A stretch of 37,100 bases of DNA from CAWVVV01 sp964629165 (GTDB taxonomy: Bacteria; Verrucomicrobiota; Verrucomicrobiia; Opitutales; Oceanipulchritudinaceae): assembly GCA_964629165.1 (NCBI GenBank), contig CAZVQJ010000006.1, positions 1 through 37,100 on the forward strand, read 5' to 3'. The position numbers and the translations under genes are program-made. Positions 25,691-33,329 of this stretch are shown piece after piece (within the stretch, counting starts at the first letter, position 1; each line of letters opens with the position of its first letter). Under the pieces are notes generated by a model. It saw only the letters and a program-made list of their open reading frames with translations. It ran no database searches and was not told the origin of the DNA.

Positions 25691-26638
25691 TCACTCCCCG
25701 GACCGGTTCATGGCAACACCCACTTCCCCCGGGGACCGGCCTGCCCGCACCACGATGACGGCTCCGGAGAAGATAAGGACGGCGGCCGCATAAAGGTTCC
25801 ATCCCGGGTATTCTCTCAGAATGATCGCAGCCATGATCGACGCGAAAAAGACCTGCCCGAGATTCACGATCGAGACGGCCTGCCCGCGGATATGCCGAAA
25901 AGCCCAGTTGACGGTACTGTGACCGATCACCGTGGGCACAATCGCCATGCCCGCAATGACGACCCATTCCCGCCCTCGATTCGAACCGATCAACTGAAAC
26001 TCCTCCGCCGTGAAAGCGCGCCCGAGCCCGATCAGCAGACAGATCGCTCCCGCCACAAAATAAAGAGGAACAACGTAGAGGTAGATCGAAGGTATTTCCC
26101 GGTTTCGCCGGGCAAAGGCGAGATACATCGTGTAGATCACCATCGAGAAAAAACAGACGAGATCCCCGGTGAAATAGGTCTGGTTGTAATGGAGGTCAGA
26201 ATACAGCAGAAGAACCACCCCGAGAAGGGCCACGGCTGTTCCGGCGCCCTCCCCCCTCGTGATGAATTCACGCGCGATCAGAAGGAGCATGAACGGCATC
26301 ACGACGGGAGTCATGTTCACAAGCAGCGTGGCGTTTCCCGCCGGTGTCAGCCGCGCCCCGTAGATCCATGAAATGAAATGGGCGGCAAGAAGGACCCCCG
26401 GGATGAGAACGTCCCGGCCCTTCCAGCGGATCCGATACCCGGGATACCGGCGCGCCGCCTTCCAGGCCGCCGGGGCCAGCAGCGCCGCCGCCAGCAGCAA
26501 CCGATAGGCCGAGAGCATGACGGGATCCGTCTCGCTCAAGCGGATGAAAATGACCGAGGTCGAGCAGGCGAAGACACCAAAAATGAGGATGAGGAAGGGC
26601 ATGGCCGCCATCGTCGGGAAGCTGTCCGGGGGACGCAT
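25691..26638 (-). CDS. EamA/DMT-family transporter
   Basis: 315 residues. About ten membrane spans in two EamA repeats: the first begins 'MPFLILIFGVFACSTSVIFIRLSE', the second around 'VVIAGMAIVPTVIGHSTVNWAFRHI' in part, ending with 'ILIFSGAVIVVRAG'. Members of the drug/metabolite transporter superfamily export or import small metabolites; the substrate cannot be read from sequence. Starts at 26671, 26638 and 26611 are possible. I chose 26638 because GGGAGA lies about 11 bases before it, and TTAATA at the 26670 area could be a -10. First gene of the unit with ispH and the HAD phosphatase, divergent from recA. Confidence 0.88.
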   Translation of the reverse strand: MRPPDSFPTMAAMPFLILIFGVFACSTSVIFIRLSETDPVMLSAYRLLLAAALLAPAAWKAARRYPGYRIRWKGRDVLIPGVLLAAHFISWIYGARLTPAGNATLLVNMTPVVMPFMLLLIAREFITRGEGAGTAVALLGVVLLLYSDLHYNQTYFTGDLVCFFSMVIYTMYLAFARRNREIPSIYLYVVPLYFVAGAICLLIGLGRAFTAEEFQLIGSNRGREWVVIAGMAIVPTVIGHSTVNWAFRHIRGQAVSIVNLGQVFFASIMAAIILREYPGWNLYAAAVLIFSGAVIVVRAGRSPGEVGVAMNRSGE

Positions 26639-26774
26639 CCGACGCAAGTCTCCCGCCCGGAAGGTGAACATATTAACACTTTAGGCTTGCTCGCGGCCAT
26701 CCGGACCCCAACTTCACCACTGGCACGGGCGACCTGCCCTTGCCACAGGTTCAAACCTTTTCCACCTTTTCCTC

Positions 26775-27869
26775 ATGGCACGCCCTTCCGCCCGCACCTC
26801 CACCGCCGTCACGACACCGGCTGGCGGTACCAAAGCTCTCGATTTTGCCCTCTCCGCGATCAACAAACAGTTCGGAGCCGGCGCGATCATGAAACTCGGC
26901 GACTCCACCAAGATGGACGTCAAGGTGATCCCGACAGGGTGTCCTTCAATCGACCTCGCCCTCGGGGTCGGCGGATTACCCCGCGGCCGGATCGCGGAGA
27001 TCTATGGGCCGGAATCATCCGGAAAAACCACCTTGTGCCTCGCCCTCATCGCCCATGCCCAGCGCGAGGGTGGCAACGCCGTCTTTATCGATGTGGAGCA
27101 CGCACTCGACCCGCGCTATGCCCGCATTGTGGGAGTGGATATCGATAATCTCATGGTGGCACAGCCCGAATCGGGCGAAGATGCTCTCAATATCACGGAA
27201 ACGCTGATCCGTTCAGGCGCGATCGATATCATCGTGATCGACTCGGTTGCGGCCCTCGTTTCGAAAAATGAGCTCGATGGTCAATTTGGTGACAGCACGG
27301 TGGGCCTCCAGGCCCGCATGATGAGCCAGGCAATGCGCCGCCTGACGGCTGCGATCAGCCGCACCCAATGCGTCTGTCTCTTCACCAACCAGATCCGGGA
27401 GAAAATCGGCGTAATGTTTGGCAGCCCGGAAACCCAACCAGGTGGACGGGCCCTCAAGTTTTTCGCCTCCGTCCGGATGGATATCCGCCGGATCGGTCAG
27501 ATCAAGGAAACCAGTGGCAAAGTCGTCGGAAACCGAACCCGGATCAAAGTCGTCAAGAACAAGGTCGCTCCCCCCTTCACGGAATGCGAGTTCGATATCA
27601 TGTACAACGAGGGCATCTCTCGCTCCGGTTCCGTCCTCGATCTCGGGATCGAACACAAGATCCTTGAGAAGAAGGGGTCATGGATTTCCTATGACGGCAA
27701 TCTGATCGGGCAAGGCCGTGAAGCCGCAAAGCAATATCTTGCTGATAATGAGGAGATTGCGAAGAAAATCACGCAGGCGATCTACGAGAAAGTCGAGGTC
27801 GTCGGCGGCGTTTCCCTCGGCGTCTCGAGCCGTGATGAAGAAGAGACGGCAGATGGCGCAGTAGAATAA
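26775..27869 (+). CDS. recA: recombinase A
   Basis: 364 residues. RecA forms ATP-dependent filaments on single-stranded DNA, performs strand exchange and triggers SOS cleavage. Walker A is 'GPESSGKTTLC' (about 78-88), Walker B 'IDIIVIDSVAAL', and 'NQIREKIGVMFGSPETQPGG' is the loop L2 region with the invariant Asn-Gln start. 'ALKFFASVRMDIRR' and the C-terminal domain 'GSWISYDGNLIGQGREAAK' are standard. The leader is pyrimidine-rich and SD-less ('CCTTTTCCTC' before ATG). mnmE starts 28 bases downstream and may be cotranscribed. No recognised LexA box was found upstream; a small repeat AGGTT-CA-AACCT lies at 26747-26758. Confidence 0.98.
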   Translation: MARPSARTSTAVTTPAGGTKALDFALSAINKQFGAGAIMKLGDSTKMDVKVIPTGCPSIDLALGVGGLPRGRIAEIYGPESSGKTTLCLALIAHAQREGGNAVFIDVEHALDPRYARIVGVDIDNLMVAQPESGEDALNITETLIRSGAIDIIVIDSVAALVSKNELDGQFGDSTVGLQARMMSQAMRRLTAAISRTQCVCLFTNQIREKIGVMFGSPETQPGGRALKFFASVRMDIRRIGQIKETSGKVVGNRTRIKVVKNKVAPPFTECEFDIMYNEGISRSGSVLDLGIEHKILEKKGSWISYDGNLIGQGREAAKQYLADNEEIAKKITQAIYEKVEVVGGVSLGVSSRDEEETADGAVE

Positions 27870-27897
27870 TGCGTAGTTGGAAAACTAATACATCAGC

Positions 27898-29268
27898 GTG
27901 AGTGAAACGATCGCAGCCTTGGCAACCCCGCCCGGGGAAGGAGCCCTCGCTGTCATCCGGGTCTCCGGGCCAGCCTCTGCGGACATTGCGCGCGCAGCCC
28001 TCCACCCGCCCGGCAGCTCCCCCACCCTCTTCGACCGGCGGGTTCAGCTCGCCCACTACCAAGGATCGGATCGGGTCCGCATCGATCAGCTTGTCTGGAT
28101 CTATTACAAGGCCCCCCGTTCATTCACCGGTGAAGACATGCTGGAACTCATTCCCCACGGCAGCCCCTTCATTGTCCAGCGCATCCTCGAGGACCTCGTC
28201 GCCCGAGGATGCCGCCTCGCCCACCCCGGTGAGTTCAGCCGTACCGCTTTTCTCAACGGAAAAATCGATCTGGCACAGGCGGAAGCGATTATCGATGTCA
28301 TTCGCGCCCGCAGTGATCGTGCCCTCGCGATTGCGCACAAGCAGCTGTCAGGCGCGCTGGGGGCACATGTCAATGGGCTCGTTGAAGAGCTTCTGACAAT
28401 TACCGCTTACCTGGAGGCGTACATCGACTTTCCGGATGAGGACCTCCCGGCGGAGAACCAGGCAGGCCCCCTGCGCGATCTCCTTCACTTGCAGAGCGGT
28501 ATTGAGCGCCTCATGATTACGGAGCGATACCGGGATCGCCTGCAGGATGGCATCCGGGTGGTGCTGATCGGGGAGCCCAATGCGGGTAAAAGCTCGCTTC
28601 TCAATTGCCTTGTCGATGAAGACCGGGCGATCGTGAGTGAGGAGGCTGGAACCACCCGCGATTTTATTGAAGCGCGCGTGCAGATCGGTGGCCACCTGGT
28701 ACGCTTGTATGATACCGCTGGGCTGCGCGAGAGCGACTCCCGGATAGAACGGGCAGGTGTCGAGAAAACCCTGGAAGTGGCTTCCAGAGCAGATCTTCTG
28801 GTCTTCGTTCATGATTGCACGGTGGCCGAGCCGGAGATTCCGGAGTCTGTGCGAGAGATCCTCCGGGACCGGCCGGTATTGCATCTTCTCAACAAGGCGG
28901 ACCGGCTGACGGAGGATATGCGCGCGAGGTTCGACTACACCCTGGCTGGTGGCGAGGGCCTGTGGGTCTCTACGGCGACGCGGGAAGGCCTGCCATCGCT
29001 GCACGACAGGATGCTTCAGTTCCTGGACCGGGATTTCCGCGTGCCCGAAGACGCGGATGTTGCGATCTCGGCTCGCCACGCGAGTGCGCTGCAGGAAGCC
29101 AAGGCGTGTCTCCTCCATGCGGCTACCTTGCTGCAAGCCGGTGAACCGGCTGAACTCGCGGCCACCGAACTGCACCTGGCGCTGGAGGCGATGGCCCGGA
29201 TCGTCGGGAGAATTGACAATGAACGGGTGCTCGATGAGCTATTCGGCTCATTCTGCATCGGTAAATGA
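27898..29268 (+). CDS. mnmE: tRNA modification GTPase MnmE
   Basis: 456 residues, GTG start. With MnmG it adds the carboxymethylaminomethyl-type group to U34 of certain tRNAs. The N-terminal folate-binding domain is at about 1-115 ('SETIAALATPPGEGALAVIRVSG' in part, 'SFTGEDMLELIPHGSP'). A helical domain flanks a G domain with G1 'GEPNAGKSSLLN', G2 'AGTTRDFIE', G3 'DTAGLRES' and G4 'LLNKADR'. The C-terminus ends in the obligatory 'FCIGK', the catalytic-Cys signature. The stop overlaps the mnmG start (ATGA), indicating coupling of the two partners. Confidence 0.97.
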   Translation: MSETIAALATPPGEGALAVIRVSGPASADIARAALHPPGSSPTLFDRRVQLAHYQGSDRVRIDQLVWIYYKAPRSFTGEDMLELIPHGSPFIVQRILEDLVARGCRLAHPGEFSRTAFLNGKIDLAQAEAIIDVIRARSDRALAIAHKQLSGALGAHVNGLVEELLTITAYLEAYIDFPDEDLPAENQAGPLRDLLHLQSGIERLMITERYRDRLQDGIRVVLIGEPNAGKSSLLNCLVDEDRAIVSEEAGTTRDFIEARVQIGGHLVRLYDTAGLRESDSRIERAGVEKTLEVASRADLLVFVHDCTVAEPEIPESVREILRDRPVLHLLNKADRLTEDMRARFDYTLAGGEGLWVSTATREGLPSLHDRMLQFLDRDFRVPEDADVAISARHASALQEAKACLLHAATLLQAGEPAELAATELHLALEAMARIVGRIDNERVLDELFGSFCIGK

Positions 29269-31181
29269 ATAGGAGCGAACAATCTCAATTTGACGTGATC
29301 GTATGCGGGGCGGGTCACGCTGGATGTGAAGCGGCCCTCGTGGCCGCCCGTATGGGGGCAAACACACTCCTGTTAAGCGGCAATCTGGACACCGTCGCCC
29401 AGATGAGCTGCAATCCGGCGATCGGAGGACTGGCCAAGGGCCATATTGTCCGGGAAATTGATGCGCTCGGGGGTGAAATGGGCTTGAACACTGATCTGAC
29501 GGGGATTCAGTTCCGGTTGCTGAATGCGTCGAAGGGACCGGCGGTGCAGGCGCCGCGCACACAATGTGACAAGAAAGCCTATCAGTTTCGAATGAAACAT
29601 GTGCTGGAACGGCAACCAAACCTGCGTCTGTTCCAAGCCGTCGTGACCGGACTGATCTTCGAGAAGGATCATGTGGTTGGGGTGAAGACCAATCTCGACA
29701 TCGAATTTCGAAGCCGGACCGTCGTGGTGACCACCGGCACGTTCCTTCGTGCCCTGATGCATGTCGGAAAAAACAAGACGGCCGGGGGGCGGATGGGCGA
29801 TTTCAGCGCGCAGACCCTGTCCAACAGCTTCCTGGAGGCGGGGATTGAGCTGGAGCGGCTGAAAACGGGCACACCGTGCCGGCTTTTGGGGGCCAGTATT
29901 GATTTCCGTGGCATGGAGGTTCAGGCGGGCGATGCATTGCCGACGCTTTTCAGCTACTATGATACCCGCTGGGAGGCGCGATTGTTCCACGTGGAACACG
30001 GGCAGCGACAGTTTTTGCCGGCCTTCGACACCACGATGTTCCACGTGGAACCCTCCGGTCAACGCATGCAGGGTTGGCGGCCGGGCACGGACCAGCTCTC
30101 CTGTTGGATGACCCACACGACGCCGGAGACGGCGGCGATCATCTCCCGGAACCTGCACCGCTCGCCCTTGTTTGACGGCGAGATCGAAGGCACCGGCCCG
30201 CGTTATTGCCCCAGTATCGAGGACAAGTGTGTGCGATTCCCCGAGAAGGCGGGGCATCGACTGTATCTCGAGCCTGAGGGCCGCCATACCGATGAGTGGT
30301 ATGTCAATGGGCTGTCCACCAGCCTGCCTTTTGATGTCCAGGAAGCGATGTTGCGCACCATACCCGGCTTGGAGGCGGCTCATATCCTCCGTCCCGCCTA
30401 TGCGGTTGAGTACGACTTCGCGCCCCCGACCCAGCTGTTGCCGAGTCTCGAATCGAAAAAAGTGGAAGGGCTCTTCTTCGCGGGGCAAATCAACGGCACG
30501 TCGGGCTACGAAGAAGCTGCCGGACAAGGATTGATCGCGGGCGTGAACGCGGTGCAAAAGGGAAGGGGAGAGGCGCCCATGATTATCGGCCGGCACGAAG
30601 GCTATCTGGGCGTCCTTGTAGATGATCTGGTGACGAAAGGCACCCGGGAACCCTATCGGATGTTCACAAGCCGCGCCGAACACCGGTTGCTCTTCAATCA
30701 TGGGAGCGCTGAACTGCGTTTGCTGGCGCATGCGAAAGCTTTTGGGCTGGTGCCTCCGGATCGGCTGGACCGGATGACCCGCAAGGCAGCCGAAGTCGAG
30801 AAGCTGGTGGCACGGGTGGAGTCTACGCGACAGGAGGGGGTGCTCATGGGTGATGCCATTCGCCGGGGCGCGGCGTGGGAATCCCTCGCCGCCGACGGCA
30901 CCAACCAGGCCCCGGAGGTCATCGAAGAAATGTTGTATCGTGTTCGTTATCAAGGGTACCTGAAACGAGAGCAACGGTTGATTGCCCGTCTCGGGAAGGC
31001 CGACGCGATGAAAATTCCGCTTGATTTCGATTACGGGTCCATCCAGGGCTTGCGCGCAGAAAGCCGTGCGAAGCTGGAGGCCATCCGTCCCCTGACGATT
31101 GCTCAAGCCGGCCGGATTAGCGGGGTGAACCCCACCGATTTGACGATTCTGATGGTGGCGTTGCAGGCGCGGGGTGGATGA
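29265..31181 (+). CDS. mnmG: tRNA uridine-34 5-carboxymethylaminomethyl modification enzyme MnmG
   Basis: 638 residues. The FAD- and NADH-dependent partner of MnmE. 'FDVIVCGAGHAGCEAALVAARMG' is the FAD Rossmann motif; 'MSCNPAIGGLAKGHIVREIDALGG' in part, 'RTQCDKKAYQ' and 'INGTSGYEEAAGQGLIAGVNA' in part are MnmG signatures. 'FTSRAEHRLLFNHGSAELRL' and the C-terminal helical domain that binds MnmE follow. Between 'LPTLFSYYD' and 'LSCWMTHTTPET' the protein is longer than usual, with 'LFHVEHGQ' (about 240) and 'MFHVEPSG' (about 258). These peptides are encoded by two parS sites and appear to be a DNA-driven insertion. The rsmG and parAB genes often found next are absent. Confidence 0.97.
   Translation: MNRSEQSQFDVIVCGAGHAGCEAALVAARMGANTLLLSGNLDTVAQMSCNPAIGGLAKGHIVREIDALGGEMGLNTDLTGIQFRLLNASKGPAVQAPRTQCDKKAYQFRMKHVLERQPNLRLFQAVVTGLIFEKDHVVGVKTNLDIEFRSRTVVVTTGTFLRALMHVGKNKTAGGRMGDFSAQTLSNSFLEAGIELERLKTGTPCRLLGASIDFRGMEVQAGDALPTLFSYYDTRWEARLFHVEHGQRQFLPAFDTTMFHVEPSGQRMQGWRPGTDQLSCWMTHTTPETAAIISRNLHRSPLFDGEIEGTGPRYCPSIEDKCVRFPEKAGHRLYLEPEGRHTDEWYVNGLSTSLPFDVQEAMLRTIPGLEAAHILRPAYAVEYDFAPPTQLLPSLESKKVEGLFFAGQINGTSGYEEAAGQGLIAGVNAVQKGRGEAPMIIGRHEGYLGVLVDDLVTKGTREPYRMFTSRAEHRLLFNHGSAELRLLAHAKAFGLVPPDRLDRMTRKAAEVEKLVARVESTRQEGVLMGDAIRRGAAWESLAADGTNQAPEVIEEMLYRVRYQGYLKREQRLIARLGKADAMKIPLDFDYGSIQGLRAESRAKLEAIRPLTIAQAGRISGVNPTDLTILMVALQARGG
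29983..29998. promoter_or_regulatory. parS centromere site (perfect)
   Basis: TGTTCCACGTGGAACA is a perfect 16-base palindrome and an exact match to the general ParB-binding consensus TGTTNCACGTGNAACA. It lies inside the mnmG coding sequence and is read there as FHVEH. ParB loads at such sites near the origin to organise chromosome segregation. Confidence 0.9.
30037..30052. promoter_or_regulatory. parS centromere site (15 of 16)
   Basis: TGTTCCACGTGGAACC differs from the parS palindrome only in its last base. It lies 54 bases after the first site (centre to centre), also inside mnmG, in the same reading frame (FHVEP). Confidence 0.85.
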
Positions 31182-31200
31182 TGGGCGAGGCCCCCCGGAT

Positions 31201-31218
31201 TGTCACCGTTTTGTGACA
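31201..31218. promoter_or_regulatory. candidate Pho-box-like/inverted repeat operator upstream of the PhoB-like gene
   Basis: TGTCAC-CGTTTT-GTGACA is a perfect 6-6-6 inverted repeat. It also reads as TGTCA and TGTGA 11 bases apart, the spacing of Pho-box direct repeats. It starts 20 bases after the mnmG stop and ends 48 bases before the ATG of the response regulator, so it may be an autoregulatory site. Confidence 0.4.
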
Positions 31219-31266
31219 GAGATTTCCATTGCCGCCGAGGTTTCGGTGGCCTTCGCTTGTCTTGTC

Positions 31267-31971
31267 ATGACGAACTCTCTGAACGGTGACCGCCGACGGA
31301 TTCTCGTTGTCGATGACGAGCCTGATGTGACGGAACTGCTCGATTACCGACTGACCAGCGCCGGTTACGACGTGGCCGTGATCAACAATCCGCTCGAGAT
31401 CCTGGGAAAGGCGCGCGAATTTGAGCCGGACCTTTTTGTGCTCGATATCATGATGCCGGATCTGGATGGCTTGAAGATTTGCCGGATGATCCGTGCGGAT
31501 AAGAAATTCAACGACGTACCCGTGATTTTTTTGACCGCCCGGGGAGAGACGGAAGAGCGCATTGAGGGCCTCGAGACGGGAGCGGATGACTATTTATCGA
31601 AACCGTTTGATGCGAAAGAGCTGGTCCTGCGGATCGGGTTGATCCTGAACCGCGCCCGGCCGAGCCGGGAGGCGGCGAAAGGACGCCTGCAGGTTCAGGA
31701 TCTGGTTCTCAACGAGGCGTTACATGAGGTGACCCTGGGAGGAGAGGTGATTGTATTGACGACGACCGAATTCAAACTTCTGCGTTTGCTCATGGAACGG
31801 AAGGGCAGGGTGCAAAGCCGCGAAGACCTTCTTGTCAATGTCTGGAATTACACGACGGAAACGGAGACGCGCACCATCGACACGCACATCCGCCGGCTTC
31901 GTGAAAAGCTGGGGGATCGGGCCGATATGATTGAAACGGTTCGGGGTGTCGGCTACCGGATCACGGCTTGA
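31267..31971 (+). CDS. OmpR/PhoB-type response regulator
   Basis: 234 residues from the ATG at 31267; the frame is open back to 31174, but the extension is not receiver-like. Receiver: Asp16-Asp17 ('ILVVDDEPD'), phospho-acceptor Asp60 ('LFVLDIMMPDLDG'), Thr90 and Lys112 ('DDYLSKPFDAKEL'). The C-terminal winged helix runs from about 135 ('LQVQDLVLNEALHEVTLGGE', 'LTTTEFKLLRLLMERKGRV', then 'TRTIDTHIRRLREKLGD' and 'ETVRGVGYRI'). It is a DNA-binding regulator of PhoB type, paired with the kinase 18 bases downstream. The role in phosphate starvation is inferred from architecture and the Pho-box-like repeat only; no pst or phoU genes are in view. Confidence 0.92.
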   Translation: MTNSLNGDRRRILVVDDEPDVTELLDYRLTSAGYDVAVINNPLEILGKAREFEPDLFVLDIMMPDLDGLKICRMIRADKKFNDVPVIFLTARGETEERIEGLETGADDYLSKPFDAKELVLRIGLILNRARPSREAAKGRLQVQDLVLNEALHEVTLGGEVIVLTTTEFKLLRLLMERKGRVQSREDLLVNVWNYTTETETRTIDTHIRRLREKLGDRADMIETVRGVGYRITA

Positions 31972-31989
31972 CGCCGCGAGATTGAGGTA

Positions 31990-33324
31990 ATGGGAGAATG
32001 GATACATTGGTTGCTCGCGCTGGTCGCGGGTGTATTGCTTTTCCAACTACTTTCTCTGAGACGCCGGTGTCGCTTGCTGAGGGAAGCGGTGATTGCGCGG
32101 AAGCCGATGTTGCTGGATCGAAGACGGGGCGGATGGGGTCACCCGCAAGTCGATGCACTTCAGCAGGCGGTGAGTGGACTTCTTCGGGAGGGAGAGTGTG
32201 GAATGACTCCATCGGCTGGGTTTCGTCATCAGTTGGAACAGGTTTTCGGGCAGGTCGACGAGGCGGTGCTCATTGTGGATATTCACCACGTTGTCGTTTT
32301 TGCGAACGGTGCATTGCGGAAGCTGCTGGGGTCGTCGCTGGATCCGATTGGGCGGAAGGTAGAATCGATTTTCCACGCCGCCGTATTTCTGGAGTTCATC
32401 CAGGCGAGATGGGCAGGGGAGGGCGCGGAAGCGATGATTCTGCAGGCCGGGGACTCATCGCGTGAATGCTGGTTGGGGTTGAATGGGAGTGTCCTTTTGA
32501 GTGGAAATGAGCGGGAGGAAGGGTTCCTGCTCCTGTTTGTGCGCGACATTACCCAGCAGAAGCGCCTGGAGCGACTGCGGACGGAGTTTCTGGCAAATAT
32601 TTCCCACGAATTGCGGACGCCGGTGACGGTCATGAAAGGGTTTGCGGATGCCCTTGTGGAAGATGATGAGCGGATTGATCGGAAAGAGCGCCTGCGATTC
32701 CTGAACAAGATTCGCAAGAACGGGGATCGTTTGCACAGCATGTTGGAGGAACTGCTCACGTTGACCCGACTGGAGACCGATCCGGAGTCTGTGCGTCTCG
32801 AACGAACCTCGCTGAATCGAATCGTGCTGGCGGCAGCGGAGAATTTTCAGATGCGGCTGACGGAGGGACAGATTCTTTCCGTGAACGTTTCTGAAGAGGA
32901 CTGCGCGCTGCTCATCGACTCTCTGAGGATTTCGCAGGTGGTCGAGAACCTGCTGGAAAATGTTCTGCGGCACGCCGCTGGTTTCACGAGGATCGAGGTC
33001 TCCACGGCGGTGGAGGAAGGCGGCGTCGTCTGCCGGGTGACAGACAATGGTCCGGGCATTGCGGAACGGGATCTTCCGCACCTTTTCGAGCGCTTTTACC
33101 GCGTGGACCGGGGGCGATCGCGGGAATCCGGAGGGAGTGGGCTGGGCCTCAGTATCGTGAAGCATATTGTGCAACAGCATGGAGGCGATGTGCGGGCTCG
33201 AAGTCGGGTAGGGGAGGGAACGGAGATGTCCTTTAAGATTCCGTTTCCGGAGGGAATGCGCGAGAAAGCCGCCCTTCGTTTCGCCCGGCCGGAAAGCGTT
33301 CGGAATCGAGGCGATGAAATTTGA
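31990..33324 (+). CDS. PhoR-like sensor histidine kinase
   Basis: 444 residues. A single N-terminal membrane span (about 5-22, 'IHWLLALVAGVLLFQLL') leads into a cytoplasmic PAS domain (about 78-185, 'AVLIVDIHHVVVFANGALRKLLG' in part). HisKA has His206 in 'FLANISHELRTPVTVMKGFA', and the HATPase shows 'VVENLLENVLRHA', 'VTDNGPGIAERDLPHLFERFYR' in part and 'SGGSGLGLSIVKHIVQQHGG'. With no periplasmic sensor domain the layout fits PhoR, which senses phosphate through the Pst transporter. It autophosphorylates and feeds the upstream regulator. Its stop abuts the start region of trmB, suggesting one transcript. Confidence 0.92.
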   Translation: MGEWIHWLLALVAGVLLFQLLSLRRRCRLLREAVIARKPMLLDRRRGGWGHPQVDALQQAVSGLLREGECGMTPSAGFRHQLEQVFGQVDEAVLIVDIHHVVVFANGALRKLLGSSLDPIGRKVESIFHAAVFLEFIQARWAGEGAEAMILQAGDSSRECWLGLNGSVLLSGNEREEGFLLLFVRDITQQKRLERLRTEFLANISHELRTPVTVMKGFADALVEDDERIDRKERLRFLNKIRKNGDRLHSMLEELLTLTRLETDPESVRLERTSLNRIVLAAAENFQMRLTEGQILSVNVSEEDCALLIDSLRISQVVENLLENVLRHAAGFTRIEVSTAVEEGGVVCRVTDNGPGIAERDLPHLFERFYRVDRGRSRESGGSGLGLSIVKHIVQQHGGDVRARSRVGEGTEMSFKIPFPEGMREKAALRFARPESVRNRGDEI

Positions 33325-33329
33325 TTGAA

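Noticed and set aside
26747..26758. T-arm-like GGTTCAAACC as part of a tRNA
   Set aside because: No acceptor or anticodon stem can be drawn around it; no tRNA was found in the window.
29373..31106. 577-codon minus-strand ORF inside mnmG
   Set aside because: It is antisense to MnmG signatures along its entire length; GC-rich codon bias keeps the frame open.
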